From the IMG/VR virus record IMGVR_UViG_3300006735_000075, positions 1 to 39,558 of that record: 39,558 bases of DNA; one strand, 5' to 3'. The notes under the pieces were generated by a model. It saw only the letters and a list, made by a program, of their open reading frames with translations, was not told where the DNA came from and did not search any database. The translations under genes were made by a program, and so were the position numbers. Positions 1 to 7,343 of the stretch are shown piece by piece (within the stretch, counting starts at the first letter, position 1; every line of letters begins with the position of its first letter). The DNA is from a virus.

Positions 1-2980
1 AGTATACATCTCCTCCTGCAGCTATGACTCCTATAAGGGTATCTAATTTAGCTTCTATTTTAGCGAATCCATCACTCTGATCGTCATCTCCGGTAAATAA
101 AGAACCAAGAGCTATCAAAGGTGCTGCTACAATTGCTAACTTCCCTAATCCTGCTAATGCTGGTATTGCCGCTATCCCTGAAATAGCAATTGCTGATAGT
201 CCTGCAGCTATACCAAATAAAGCAGGTCCTACCAAAAATAAAGAAGGTAAAATTTCTACTAAACCTCCTAATTGAGAAAGTATTACACTAAATCCTTCAG
301 CTGCAAATTTTACTCCTAAACCAAACATCATTGCTCCTGCTCCTATTAGAGCAAAAGCCCCTCCTAATCCTACTGCTGTAGCTATTAATGCTGCTAAACC
401 TAGAGCTCCAACACCACTTAGCATAGCTGCTCCTAAAGCTTCAAGTGCTGGTACCAAAGCTAATATACCCGAAGCTGCCATAGGTCCTGTTACTCCCATT
501 AGAGCCATACCCGCTGAAGCTGGTATCATTAATGTGAAAGCAACTGCTGCTGCAGCTAATGCTGCGGTACCTAATAAGACTTTGCCTTTACCCATAGCTC
601 TTAAACCTTGTGCTGTGGATTGTAAACTAAGTAATAGTTTAGGTCCGTTAATCATTTGTAATAATCTAGCTCCTACTGTTCCAGGTATCATTGCTACTAA
701 ACCTAAACTTGCAGGTATTAGGTTTAAAGCTCCCTGTAAAACTTTCATACCAGACATAGATCTTAAACCACTACCTAAATTTTGAAAAAATAATTTAAGA
801 TTTTTGCCAGGAGGTATGCCTTTAGTTGCTTTTGCTCCTTTAGTTGTAGCTGCTAATTCTTTTCCTTTTACAGGCATTTTAGCACCTAATGATTTTGCTT
901 TATCGGCTGATATAAATCTTCCTGTAGCTGTATCTCTAAATCTTTTAGCTGTTTTATCAAATACTGCTTTTACTTTATTTCCTCCTAATCCTTTTAGAAA
1001 TGCATTTTTAATTCCTGATGAAACGTTTTTTAAACTATCGCCAAATCCTTTTAAACTAAAATTCATTCCAGATAAGGAGTTTTTCATAGCTAAAAATCCT
1101 TTAGTTCCTGCTCCTGCAAATTCAGCTATTCTCTTTACAGCCATATACCCTGCTAATATAGAAAAAGTTGTTGTTAAAGCTACTGAAACTGCTTTAAATT
1201 TTAATAAATATCCTATACCGGCTGCAAGTGGTCTTATAAAATCTAATACTGCTTCTATTATAGGTACTACTGCTTCTAGAACTGGTGCAAAAGCTTGGGC
1301 TAATCTATTAACTGATTTAGATATTCTTTCTTGTATATCCATCTGTCTTGATTGCTCTAAAGTAACTCCTCTTGCTGCAGCTATTTGCTCCTCTGTCATA
1401 TTTTTTCTAGCTTCTTCAGTAAGTACTGTTTTAGCTAACTCTTCTCTTGACATACCTAAAGCATCAGCTAAACCTTGTTGCTGTAGTCTGTTCATTTTAG
1501 CAAACTCTGCTGCGGATGCTCCATTTTTCATTAACTCGTCAGCTACTCCTGCTAAATCATTAGTTAAAGCTAATTCTCTTGCTTTACTTAAGTTAAGTTG
1601 CTTACCTGTAAGGAGCTGTGCTTCTAATTCTTTTCCTATAGAATCTTCAAAATCTAATAAACCATCAGCTATGTCATTAACTTTACTTAAATCCATACCT
1701 AATTTCTTAGCTGCATTTGAAGCTTTAGAAAGTTCTACTGAGCTTCCTCCGAATGATGCTTTAATATCGTCGCTAGCTCCAAGTATATCTTCGTAGACTC
1801 CTAACTGGTCTATTCCAACACTGGTATTAGCAGATACTGCTGCTTCTATTTCAGTAGCAGATTCACCTGTAAGGGTCATTAATTTAGATAAACCAGCAGC
1901 ATGTTCTGCGGATAAACCTAGTAGAGCTGTTGCATCAGCTATTTGACCTACTTGTTGAGGAGTAAAAACTGTAGCTGCGTTAAGACCGGTTTCTTTACTT
2001 AAGTCAGTAGCTGTACCTAACATATCTGTCATGGTAGCTACCTCGGTATTTACACCGCCCATTGTTCTGGCTGCTTGACCAGTTCTACGAATAAACTCTG
2101 TTTGAGCTTTATTAACATCTAAGAATGCATCTAATAATTTACCTGCTATTACAGTTGGATCTCTTAATGCTGGTCCAAAACCATCAGCTAAAGTTGAAAA
2201 ACCTTTTGCTGCTATTTGTAATTTATTCATGAAGGAAACATTTTCCCCCATATTTTTAGCCATTTCACGCATTTCCTCGTTTGCGTCTTCCATAGCTTGA
2301 TGGAAAATACCAGATCTCATACCTAGTCTTTCCATTAATGCACCAGTACCTCCTACTAACGCACCAGCAACACCCATATTTTTATTAATGGCTGTTTCTA
2401 ATTTTAACCTTTCTTTAGTTTTTCCTATTATACCGCCAAGACCTTGATCAAAGTCAGATTGGAAGTCTACAATTTCTTGTAGTTTTTCAGCTCTGGCTTG
2501 TTCTGCATCATCAAGCTTGCCTTTAGCTTCTAGTATTTTTAACTCTGCTTCTGCTTCAGCAGCTTTGATTTTTAATTCTTCTCTAGCTTTCTTTAAAGTT
2601 TCTAACTTACTTTCTAACTGTCTTTTATTTAAATCAGTTATACCTTCATTATCTAACTTTAAATCTTGAGTTATAGAAACAACCTTATTTTGTAATGTAC
2701 GAGTACGTGAAATAGTAGCATTTGAAGTTGCTAAAGCTGCAGCATTTTCTTGTACTATAGAAAGGAGAGTACTGAAAGATGAGCTTACTGCTTCAGCTTC
2801 AGTTCTAAGTTGGTTTATTCTAGAATTAGCTATTTTAACTTGTTCGTTAAATTCCTCAGTACCTGCAGTAAGTCCTCTAAAATTTCTTGCGATTGCATTT
2901 ATTTCTTTAGGGGATGCATTAAGTCGTCTTAACTCTGCGTTTATTGCTGCTAAATCTTTTATCAAATCACCGTTTGCCAT
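1..2980 (-). CDS. Tail tape measure protein (C-terminus outside window)
   Basis: The reading frame starts at ATG 2980 (MANGDLIKDLAAINAE) and stays open to the left edge, giving about 993 visible residues; an in-frame TAA lies directly before the ATG, so the start is fixed. Residues about 1-180 are helical and coiled-coil-like, rich in Glu/Lys/Ala. Residues about 800-955 are very hydrophobic, with Ala/Gly/Leu/Ile stretches typical of the membrane-interacting part of tape measure proteins. The role inferred is to set tail length inside the tube and to leave it at injection. Position supports this: sheath, tube, chaperone, then tape measure. T4 uses a shorter tape measure, gp29 (about 590 aa), so this is more like the long tape measures of other myoviruses. 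A TATTTATA motif lies 15 bases upstream of the start. Confidence is good on class, and the true end is unknown. Confidence 0.85.
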   Translation of the reverse strand, partial: MANGDLIKDLAAINAELRRLNASPKEINAIARNFRGLTAGTEEFNEQVKIANSRINQLRTEAEAVSSSFSTLLSIVQENAAALATSNATISRTRTLQNKVVSITQDLKLDNEGITDLNKRQLESKLETLKKAREELKIKAAEAEAELKILEAKGKLDDAEQARAEKLQEIVDFQSDFDQGLGGIIGKTKERLKLETAINKNMGVAGALVGGTGALMERLGMRSGIFHQAMEDANEEMREMAKNMGENVSFMNKLQIAAKGFSTLADGFGPALRDPTVIAGKLLDAFLDVNKAQTEFIRRTGQAARTMGGVNTEVATMTDMLGTATDLSKETGLNAATVFTPQQVGQIADATALLGLSAEHAAGLSKLMTLTGESATEIEAAVSANTSVGIDQLGVYEDILGASDDIKASFGGSSVELSKASNAAKKLGMDLSKVNDIADGLLDFEDSIGKELEAQLLTGKQLNLSKARELALTNDLAGVADELMKNGASAAEFAKMNRLQQQGLADALGMSREELAKTVLTEEARKNMTEEQIAAARGVTLEQSRQMDIQERISKSVNRLAQAFAPVLEAVVPIIEAVLDFIRPLAAGIGYLLKFKAVSVALTTTFSILAGYMAVKRIAEFAGAGTKGFLAMKNSLSGMNFSLKGFGDSLKNVSSGIKNAFLKGLGGNKVKAVFDKTAKRFRDTATGRFISADKAKSLGAKMPVKGKELAATTKGAKATKGIPPGKNLKLFFQNLGSGLRSMSGMKVLQGALNLIPASLGLVAMIPGTVGARLLQMINGPKLLLSLQSTAQGLRAMGKGKVLLGTAALAAAAVAFTLMIPASAGMALMGVTGPMAASGILALVPALEALGAAMLSGVGALGLAALIATAVGLGGAFALIGAGAMMFGLGVKFAAEGFSVILSQLGGLVEILPSLFLVGPALFGIAAGLSAIAISGIAAIPALAGLGKLAIVAAPLIALGSLFTGDDDQSDGFAKIEAKLDTLIGVIAAGGDVY

Positions 2981-2995
2981 TTAAAATAGGTTTAT

Positions 2996-3003
2996 TATAA
3001 ATA
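2996..3003 (-). promoter_or_regulatory. Putative late promoter (TATTTATA) for tape measure gene
   Basis: TATTTATA on the coding strand, 15 bases before the tape measure ATG and directly after a hairpin terminator. It is one of 13 copies in the window, almost all in gaps between genes. Promoter function is inferred from position and recurrence. Confidence 0.5.
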
Positions 3004-3008
3004 GGAAA

Positions 3009-3029
3009 GGCTCGCTTTATTTGCGAGCC
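3009..3029 (-). terminator. Hairpin terminator after tail chaperone
   Basis: The 7-bp stem GGCTCGC/GCGAGCC with loop AAATAAA is followed on the minus strand by TTTCCTATTT. The TAA stop codon of the frameshift extension lies inside the loop. The U-run is short, so termination may be partial. Confidence 0.6.
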
Positions 3030-3268
3030 CTAGTACTATAAGTTGGTTTTTTAACTTTACGACCTTTCATAGAATTAGTTTTCTTATTTATCTTATCGTA
3101 TTCAGCTTTTTCTTTTTCGTAATGTTCTTGTAGTTTTTGAAAAGTAAAGTTCCTTAACCATATAGGCATGTTGTAAACAGTATCATAATCATACCCTCCT
3201 TTACCATGAAATACTATTTCATGAATTTGATTAAAAACGTTTAACCTATATTGTGGCGTCAGGCCAAA
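3017..3268 (-). CDS. +1-frame extension of the tail assembly chaperone (no start codon of its own)
   Basis: This open frame runs from codon TTT at 3268 to TAA at 3017-3019 (83 aa). It begins FFGLTPQYRLNVFNQIHEIV and continues through PIWLRNFTF and a charged helix to a basic C-terminus. It sits +1 relative to the 247-aa gene upstream and overlaps its last 23 bases. No ATG or GTG lies in the first 33 codons; the first ATG is at 3169, in the middle of what reads like a folded domain. The best reading is therefore that it is translated by a +1 shift from the upstream gene, giving a fusion of about 323 aa. This is the arrangement of the lambda gpG/gpGT tail chaperones, which sit directly before the tape measure gene. 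In T4 the same slot holds genes 26 and 51. Alternatives are an independent 50-aa product from ATG 3169, or an indel in the assembly. Confidence 0.65.
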   Translation of the reverse strand, partial: FGLTPQYRLNVFNQIHEIVFHGKGGYDYDTVYNMPIWLRNFTFQKLQEHYEKEKAEYDKINKKTNSMKGRKVKKPTYSTRARK

Positions 3269-3989
3269 GAAAGTTTACCCCAATTGGGATATCTACCCCT
3301 CCTTCCGGGCCGTTGTCAGGATAGAATATCATATCTACATCAGGCTGAAAGTTTCTAAGGTAGTTTCTAAATGCTCTAGAATCTCTAGCTAGAAATTCAT
3401 TATCCACAAAGGCTCTAATATTTTTCTTATCAGTGTCTCCATCTACACCTATAATTACATATTTAAGACGTGTTGACATTTCCGCTGACGATTCTTTATT
3501 GATCTTTTTTAGACCTTTAATTTCTTGGTCAATTTTAGTTTCATCTCCATGAGTAAGAATTTTAAAGGTAACTACTCTTTTTGTAGTAGGTAGTGTAAAA
3601 TCGAAAGAATTAGATTTAGCTTTTTCAACTTCTACATTTAGAGGTTTATTATTAAGTAGAGATAAGTCAACAGTTTGCTTTTCAGCTCCATAAGTAAATT
3701 CATAATCTTTTCCGTATCCTAAAATTCTAGCTGCTACAAGTAAAGCATTTTTATCACCTAAAAGTAATTCATTATAATTAATAGATTTATCTACTATTAA
3801 TGCTTTTAACAATTTATCAATAACTATACCTTTTTCTATATAATTTTGATTAGTTAAAATATCTTCTTCCTTAGCAGTCATGTACTTCATTTCTATAGTA
3901 CCGCTAGCAAGGGGAGATTCTTTCGGGTAAAGTTTACCTTGAGACGGTAAATCTACTATTTCTGTGGGGAATTTTTGTTTTTGTTCCAT
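3246..3989 (-). CDS. 26: Tail assembly chaperone / baseplate-hub protein, T4 gp26-like
   Basis: A 247-aa protein beginning MEQKQKFPTEIVDLPSQGKL. The N-terminal region (VDLPSQGKLYP, then IEMKYMTAKEEDILTNQNY around residues 33-51) resembles the gp26-type T4 baseplate family (about 208 aa in T4), recognised from memory and not by a search. Residues 130-190 are basic and polar. The protein has no signal peptide or membrane segment. It lies between the tail tube gene and the tape measure gene, the classical place of tail chaperones that hold the tape measure during assembly. The zero-frame product ends GVNFLWPDATI; a +1 shift near residue 240 would replace the last seven residues by an 83-residue extension. 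The start at 3989 follows an A/T-rich leader with a TATTTATA motif 29 bases upstream. Confidence 0.65.
   Translation of the reverse strand: MEQKQKFPTEIVDLPSQGKLYPKESPLASGTIEMKYMTAKEEDILTNQNYIEKGIVIDKLLKALIVDKSINYNELLLGDKNALLVAARILGYGKDYEFTYGAEKQTVDLSLLNNKPLNVEVEKAKSNSFDFTLPTTKRVVTFKILTHGDETKIDQEIKGLKKINKESSAEMSTRLKYVIIGVDGDTDKKNIRAFVDNEFLARDSRAFRNYLRNFQPDVDMIFYPDNGPEGGVDIPIGVNFLWPDATI
3264..3275 (-). promoter_or_regulatory. Candidate +1 ribosomal frameshift site
   Basis: Coding-strand codons AAC TTT CTT TGG (N-F-L-W). A Phe tRNA on TTT (3272-3270) can re-pair with TTC one base forward (3271-3269), after which the next codon is TTT and the protein continues FGLTPQYR. The influenza A PA-X +1 shift uses a similar UUU-C slip. 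The extension frame is closed just upstream by a TAA (3277-3275), so the shift must happen in this short interval or a few codons after it. No stimulatory structure was recognised. Confidence 0.5.
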
Positions 3990-4018
3990 AAATTTGATTA
4001 ATTAAAACTAGTTCTAAA

Positions 4019-4026
4019 TATAAATA
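4019..4026 (-). promoter_or_regulatory. Putative late promoter (TATTTATA) for gp26-like gene
   Basis: TATTTATA on the coding strand, 29 bases before ATG 3989 and just downstream of the terminator that follows the tube gene. Promoter role inferred from recurrence in gaps. Confidence 0.5.
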
Positions 4027-4053
4027 TACGAAGAATTATTTTTTAAAACAACA

Positions 4054-4077
4054 AAAGCCCGAAAAAATTCGAGCTTT
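4054..4077 (-). terminator. Hairpin terminator after tail tube gene
   Basis: On the minus strand AAAGCTCGAA, loop TTTT, then TTCGGGCTTT form a 10-bp stem with one G-T pair, followed by TGTTGTTTTAAAA. It lies 20 bases after the gp19 stop. Confidence 0.7.
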
Positions 4078-4097
4078 CTATTATATTTAAGGCTGTA

Positions 4098-4583
4098 TTA
4101 GTAATTTAAGACGCAATAATCCATTGCAATTGTCATAGACAATTCTACTGCATCAGGTGCTGACCAATCAAAATCTCCTTGTGCCATTGTTTTGATGAAA
4201 GCTCCTTTAATGATCCATTCCGAAACAACATCTCCTACTGGTCCTAATACGTTAAGAGTTAAATCTTTTTTGTAAAAGTCTGAATACCCAGCTCTACCAG
4301 TTACTGATTCGTAAGATAGTCTTGCCCATTCCATTACTGCTTGTGCTCCTGAGGGTGTAATCGGGTCGTAAAGAGTCATATCCATATCATTCCATACTCT
4401 TTTTCCTCGTATCTTACGATAAGAATTGATATGATCTAATACTACCTCTCCATCTTCAAAGCTTGGAGCTGATACTGTTTTTACCATGAAAGAAGGAATG
4501 TTATCCATATACATGATAAATCTATTCTGTACCTTCGGTTCGAAGGCTCTAAACATAATTTCGTTTGGATCTAATACTGCCAT
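4098..4583 (-). CDS. 19: Tail tube protein, T4 gp19-like
   Basis: A 161-aa protein (MAVLDPNEIMFRAFEPKVQN), almost the same length as T4 gp19 (163 aa). The order N-terminal FEPKVQNRFIMYMDNIPSF, then a central region ending in RKIRGKRVWNDMDMTLYDP, and a C-terminal end with ELSMTIAMDYCVLNY is typical of the T4/SPO1-type tail tube fold, whose hexameric rings stack inside the sheath. It directly follows the sheath gene, as in T4 (18 then 19), and precedes the chaperone and tape measure genes. It has its own TATTTATA motif 16 bases upstream and a strong hairpin terminator after it, so it can be transcribed alone at a high level. Confidence 0.88.
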   Translation of the reverse strand: MAVLDPNEIMFRAFEPKVQNRFIMYMDNIPSFMVKTVSAPSFEDGEVVLDHINSYRKIRGKRVWNDMDMTLYDPITPSGAQAVMEWARLSYESVTGRAGYSDFYKKDLTLNVLGPVGDVVSEWIIKGAFIKTMAQGDFDWSAPDAVELSMTIAMDYCVLNY

Positions 4584-4599
4584 TTTATTTATTGTTTAT

Positions 4600-4607
4600 T
4601 ATAAATA
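4600..4607 (-). promoter_or_regulatory. Putative late promoter (TATTTATA) for tail tube gene
   Basis: TATTTATAATAAAC on the coding strand, 16 bases before ATG 4583, in the 37-base gap after the sheath gene. Confidence 0.5.
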
Positions 4608-4620
4608 TCTTATTTTTAAA

Positions 4621-6819
4621 TTATCCAGCAAATGTTGCTCCTGTAGGTTCAACTGTAAAGTCTAGGACTATAAATTCTGCAGTTTTAGCTGGCTGAATAA
4701 AGATTTGACCTATTAGTTGATTTCTATCTACAACGTCGGCTGTATTGTTAGTGTCGTCCATTACTACTCTGAAAGCAAATAGACCTTGTCTCTGTACTAC
4801 TGATTCTAAGAACGGGTTAACAGTAGCTAAGAATCTATTACGAGTAGTAATAGTATTTTGTTCAAATACTAATGTTCTAGCTTGATCACCAATAAATTTC
4901 TTCAAATTAATTAATAATCTTCTAACATTTACTCTGTCTAAGGCAGAAGCTTTAGTTTGTAAAGTTTTCTGACCAAATACTGAAATACCTTGACCAGGGA
5001 AAGAAGCTATTGGATTAACTTTATTAGTGTAAAGAGTATCTCTTTGTGTTCTAGTTAATCTTCTTTCAGCTTGAATAACTCCAGTAATTCCTCCTCTTAC
5101 CAATCCTGCTGGTGCAAACCAAGGTGCTGCACTATTATCTGTAAATGCATATACTCCTGGAATTACAACCGATGCTGGAACGAATTCATTTCTACCAGTT
5201 TCAGCTTGGGTTTGTAACCAAGGCCAGTAAGAAGCTGCATAAGAACTATTAATTATTCCTGACTGTCCTGTTGCGTTAGAAACTGTTGAGCCGTAATCTA
5301 CTAAATCTACAACTGCAATTGCATCTCCTCTTGTTTCTGCTAATGAAATTAAAGCATTTAAAGGAGTAGCATGACCCGTTAATTCGAAAATTAAACCTGG
5401 TGCAGAAATAATATTGAATACGTATTCTTCTTGATTTTCTAATACTGATATAATATCGGAATAATCACTAGGTTCTAAACCTTGAGTATTATCACTACTA
5501 ATATCAGAAAAGTATGAACTAGCTTTTCCAGTTCCGCCAGCATTTTGGAATAAATCTCCTGTAGCACCAAAGAATGACCCTGATCCTACTGCTGGTAAAG
5601 AAGCTGAGTAAGAAATATTTTGTGCATCTAATTCTACAGTTAATCCGTCATTACCTAAGTAATTTATAGTAGGGGTATTTACTGATGATACTCTAACAAA
5701 GTTAGATTTATTAACGTATGAACCTGAAACTGCTATATATTTTGATCCGTCACTATCTGTAGTAATATTTTTTACTTGATTACCTATTGTTTTTTCAATA
5801 TAATTAGGAGAATTAGGATCTAAAGATATATTATTAAATGTTTCTAATATAGTTTTATTTTTTAAATTATCATCTCCTTGTCTCACAGATAAGGTAAATG
5901 TTCCTAATCCTGTATTAACGTTAGATACTTCCCATCTTAAATTATCAGCAGAACCTGACATTAAGGAACCATCACTATTTTGTTTTCCTCCGTCGCTTGC
6001 ATTTACTGCATTATTGTATAATGTACCTCTACCTATAGTTTCTAAAGCAAATGGATTAGTAGTAGCTGTTACTGTATTTGTTCCACCAGCTGTAGTAAAG
6101 ATAGTTGTACTATCTGAGTCAAAGTTTGCTCCTCCTGGTAATCTAGAACCTGAAGCAAATACTATGCCGTTAAAGTCTGTACCGGCAGATGAACCTGAGA
6201 TTACTAAACTTGTAGATCCGCTAACACTAGCAGATACAAAACTAGATAAACCTGAAGCGTTATTAATAGCATCTACTATATTTGAAACTGAACCAGCCTC
6301 ATTAGAGCCTGTAGAAAAGAAAAATACTTTACCATCTACATCATCTGCAGGAACTGGGTCCGCTGATGCTATGAATCTATAAGTTAAATTTCCTGATCCT
6401 ACATTTGATAATCTAAATTCTTGATTATCTACTGCTGGACCTGAACCTATATTCAAATCGTGAGATCCGACTGCAAAAGTATCACCAGTATTGGTTTGAG
6501 TATTAGTTATATTAGTATTAGTAGCTGCTGTAAACGTACCGTTTGCTACTCTTGATACTAATACTGTGTTTCCGCCTTGGGAAAAATAATTTTTTACTGC
6601 TATTGAAGTTAAGAATTCGTAAGAGTTAGAACCGGAAGCAAATGTGCTACCAAATTTTCTAAGATAATCACCATATGAAGTAACTAATGTAGGTACTTCT
6701 ACTGGACCTTTAGCAGTTGGGCCAATAATTGCTGCTCCTGCAACTACAGGTGCAGGTTGAATAAATGAAATATCGTTTTCTCTTGAGAATACACCTGGAG
6801 AGATAATTGTTTCTGCCAT
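4621..6819 (-). CDS. 18: Contractile tail sheath protein, T4 gp18-like
   Basis: A 732-aa protein starting MAETIISPGVFSRENDISFI, the usual start of phage sheath proteins (SPGV..E.D). The N-terminal core (VAGAAIIGPTAKGPVEVPT and SYGDYLRKFG) is followed by a large, variable Ser/Gly/Asn-rich insertion (about residues 110-430) expected to be exposed on the tail surface. The C-terminal core is conserved: WFAPAGLVRGGI, INPIASFPGQGI-like stretch, and a final TAEFIVLDFTVEPTGATFAG. T4 gp18 is 659 aa. The product contracts around the tube and drives it through the host envelope. It lies immediately before the tube gene, and has a 145-base leader with two TATTTATA motifs. Confidence 0.92.
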   Translation of the reverse strand: MAETIISPGVFSRENDISFIQPAPVVAGAAIIGPTAKGPVEVPTLVTSYGDYLRKFGSTFASGSNSYEFLTSIAVKNYFSQGGNTVLVSRVANGTFTAATNTNITNTQTNTGDTFAVGSHDLNIGSGPAVDNQEFRLSNVGSGNLTYRFIASADPVPADDVDGKVFFFSTGSNEAGSVSNIVDAINNASGLSSFVSASVSGSTSLVISGSSAGTDFNGIVFASGSRLPGGANFDSDSTTIFTTAGGTNTVTATTNPFALETIGRGTLYNNAVNASDGGKQNSDGSLMSGSADNLRWEVSNVNTGLGTFTLSVRQGDDNLKNKTILETFNNISLDPNSPNYIEKTIGNQVKNITTDSDGSKYIAVSGSYVNKSNFVRVSSVNTPTINYLGNDGLTVELDAQNISYSASLPAVGSGSFFGATGDLFQNAGGTGKASSYFSDISSDNTQGLEPSDYSDIISVLENQEEYVFNIISAPGLIFELTGHATPLNALISLAETRGDAIAVVDLVDYGSTVSNATGQSGIINSSYAASYWPWLQTQAETGRNEFVPASVVIPGVYAFTDNSAAPWFAPAGLVRGGITGVIQAERRLTRTQRDTLYTNKVNPIASFPGQGISVFGQKTLQTKASALDRVNVRRLLINLKKFIGDQARTLVFEQNTITTRNRFLATVNPFLESVVQRQGLFAFRVVMDDTNNTADVVDRNQLIGQIFIQPAKTAEFIVLDFTVEPTGATFAG

Positions 6820-6847
6820 GTTTAATGAAGTTTATTTAAATGTCTTT

Positions 6848-6855
6848 TATAAATA
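6848..6855 (-). promoter_or_regulatory. Putative late promoter (TATTTATA), proximal, for sheath gene
   Basis: TATTTATAAAAG on the coding strand, 28 bases before the sheath ATG. Confidence 0.5.
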
Positions 6856-6904
6856 TCAGCTTATTCTGTAAACCAACCGTGCTTTATTTAGTTAGTTCTT
6901 TGTA

Positions 6905-6912
6905 TATAAATA
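6905..6912 (-). promoter_or_regulatory. Putative late promoter (TATTTATA), distal, for sheath gene
   Basis: A second copy 85 bases before the sheath ATG, directly after the hairpin terminator. Two tandem copies would suit the very high demand for sheath protein. Confidence 0.45.
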
Positions 6913-6914
6913 GG

Positions 6915-6940
6915 AAGGGAAGGTGTAAAACCTTCCCCTT
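6915..6940 (-). terminator. Hairpin terminator after 99-aa gene
   Basis: GGGAAGG, loop TTTTACA, CCTTCCC on the minus strand, followed by TTCCTATTT. It lies 25 bases after the stop of the 99-aa gene and just before the TATTTATA motif at 6905. Confidence 0.6.
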
Positions 6941-6964
6941 GTATTAGTAAAAAAATTGATGAAG

Positions 6965-7264
6965 TTATTCTACAGTTGGAACTACTTCTTTTTCCGGTTC
7001 AGATGCTGCTGGAGCTTCCTCTGGAATAAATACTTTTTCTTTTAGATCAATAGAACCACGTCCATATTTATCTTGTAATTCTGAAACTAATTTATTTTCT
7101 AATTCTTGGGTTTCAGTTAAATAACTTTCAACAGAAGCTTTTCTATTTTTAAGATCAATTTCAGCTAATGCTAAAGATCCGAACTCTGCTCTAACAGCTT
7201 GCATTCTTACTTGAATATCATCTATTTTTTGCAGTTCGTCTTTTTTTAATTTTTGATTTGCCAT
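6965..7264 (-). CDS. Small coiled-coil protein of unknown function
   Basis: A 99-aa protein (MANQKLKKDELQKIDDIQVR). Residues 5-70 are a strongly charged heptad-like helix (ELQKIDDIQVRMQAVRAE, then a Glu/Lys-rich segment), ending in KYGRGSIDL, and the last 20 residues are acidic and Pro/Glu-rich. There is no signal peptide, membrane segment or known catalytic motif. It lies between the modification cassette and the sheath gene and is bounded downstream by a terminator. Its leader lacks TATTTATA and instead has TAATATATGAA (plus strand), shared with the leader of the oxygenase gene. Small coiled-coil proteins of this kind seem common in T4-like phages, but I cannot name a function. Confidence 0.75.
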   Translation of the reverse strand: MANQKLKKDELQKIDDIQVRMQAVRAEFGSLALAEIDLKNRKASVESYLTETQELENKLVSELQDKYGRGSIDLKEKVFIPEEAPAASEPEKEVVPTVE

Positions 7265-7306
7265 TTTTAAAATTTAATTATTAATCGATTAATTATATAT
7301 ATTCTC

Positions 7307-7317
7307 TAATATATGAA
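7307..7317 (-). promoter_or_regulatory. Shared A/T motif (TTCATATATTA) upstream of the 99-aa gene
   Basis: The 11-mer TTCATATATTA on the coding strand occurs here, 42 bases before ATG 7264, and again at 12957-12967, 23 bases before the oxygenase ATG. Both are gaps that lack TATTTATA. A second promoter class is possible; in A/T-rich DNA the match could also be chance. Confidence 0.25.
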
Positions 7318-7343
7318 AACTATTTAAAGTTTCCAACTTTTTT

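Noticed and set aside
534-1796. Plus-strand open frames of 83 and 330 codons
   Set aside because: They lie antisense to the tape measure protein; the minus frame has a clear tape-measure composition and a fixed start.
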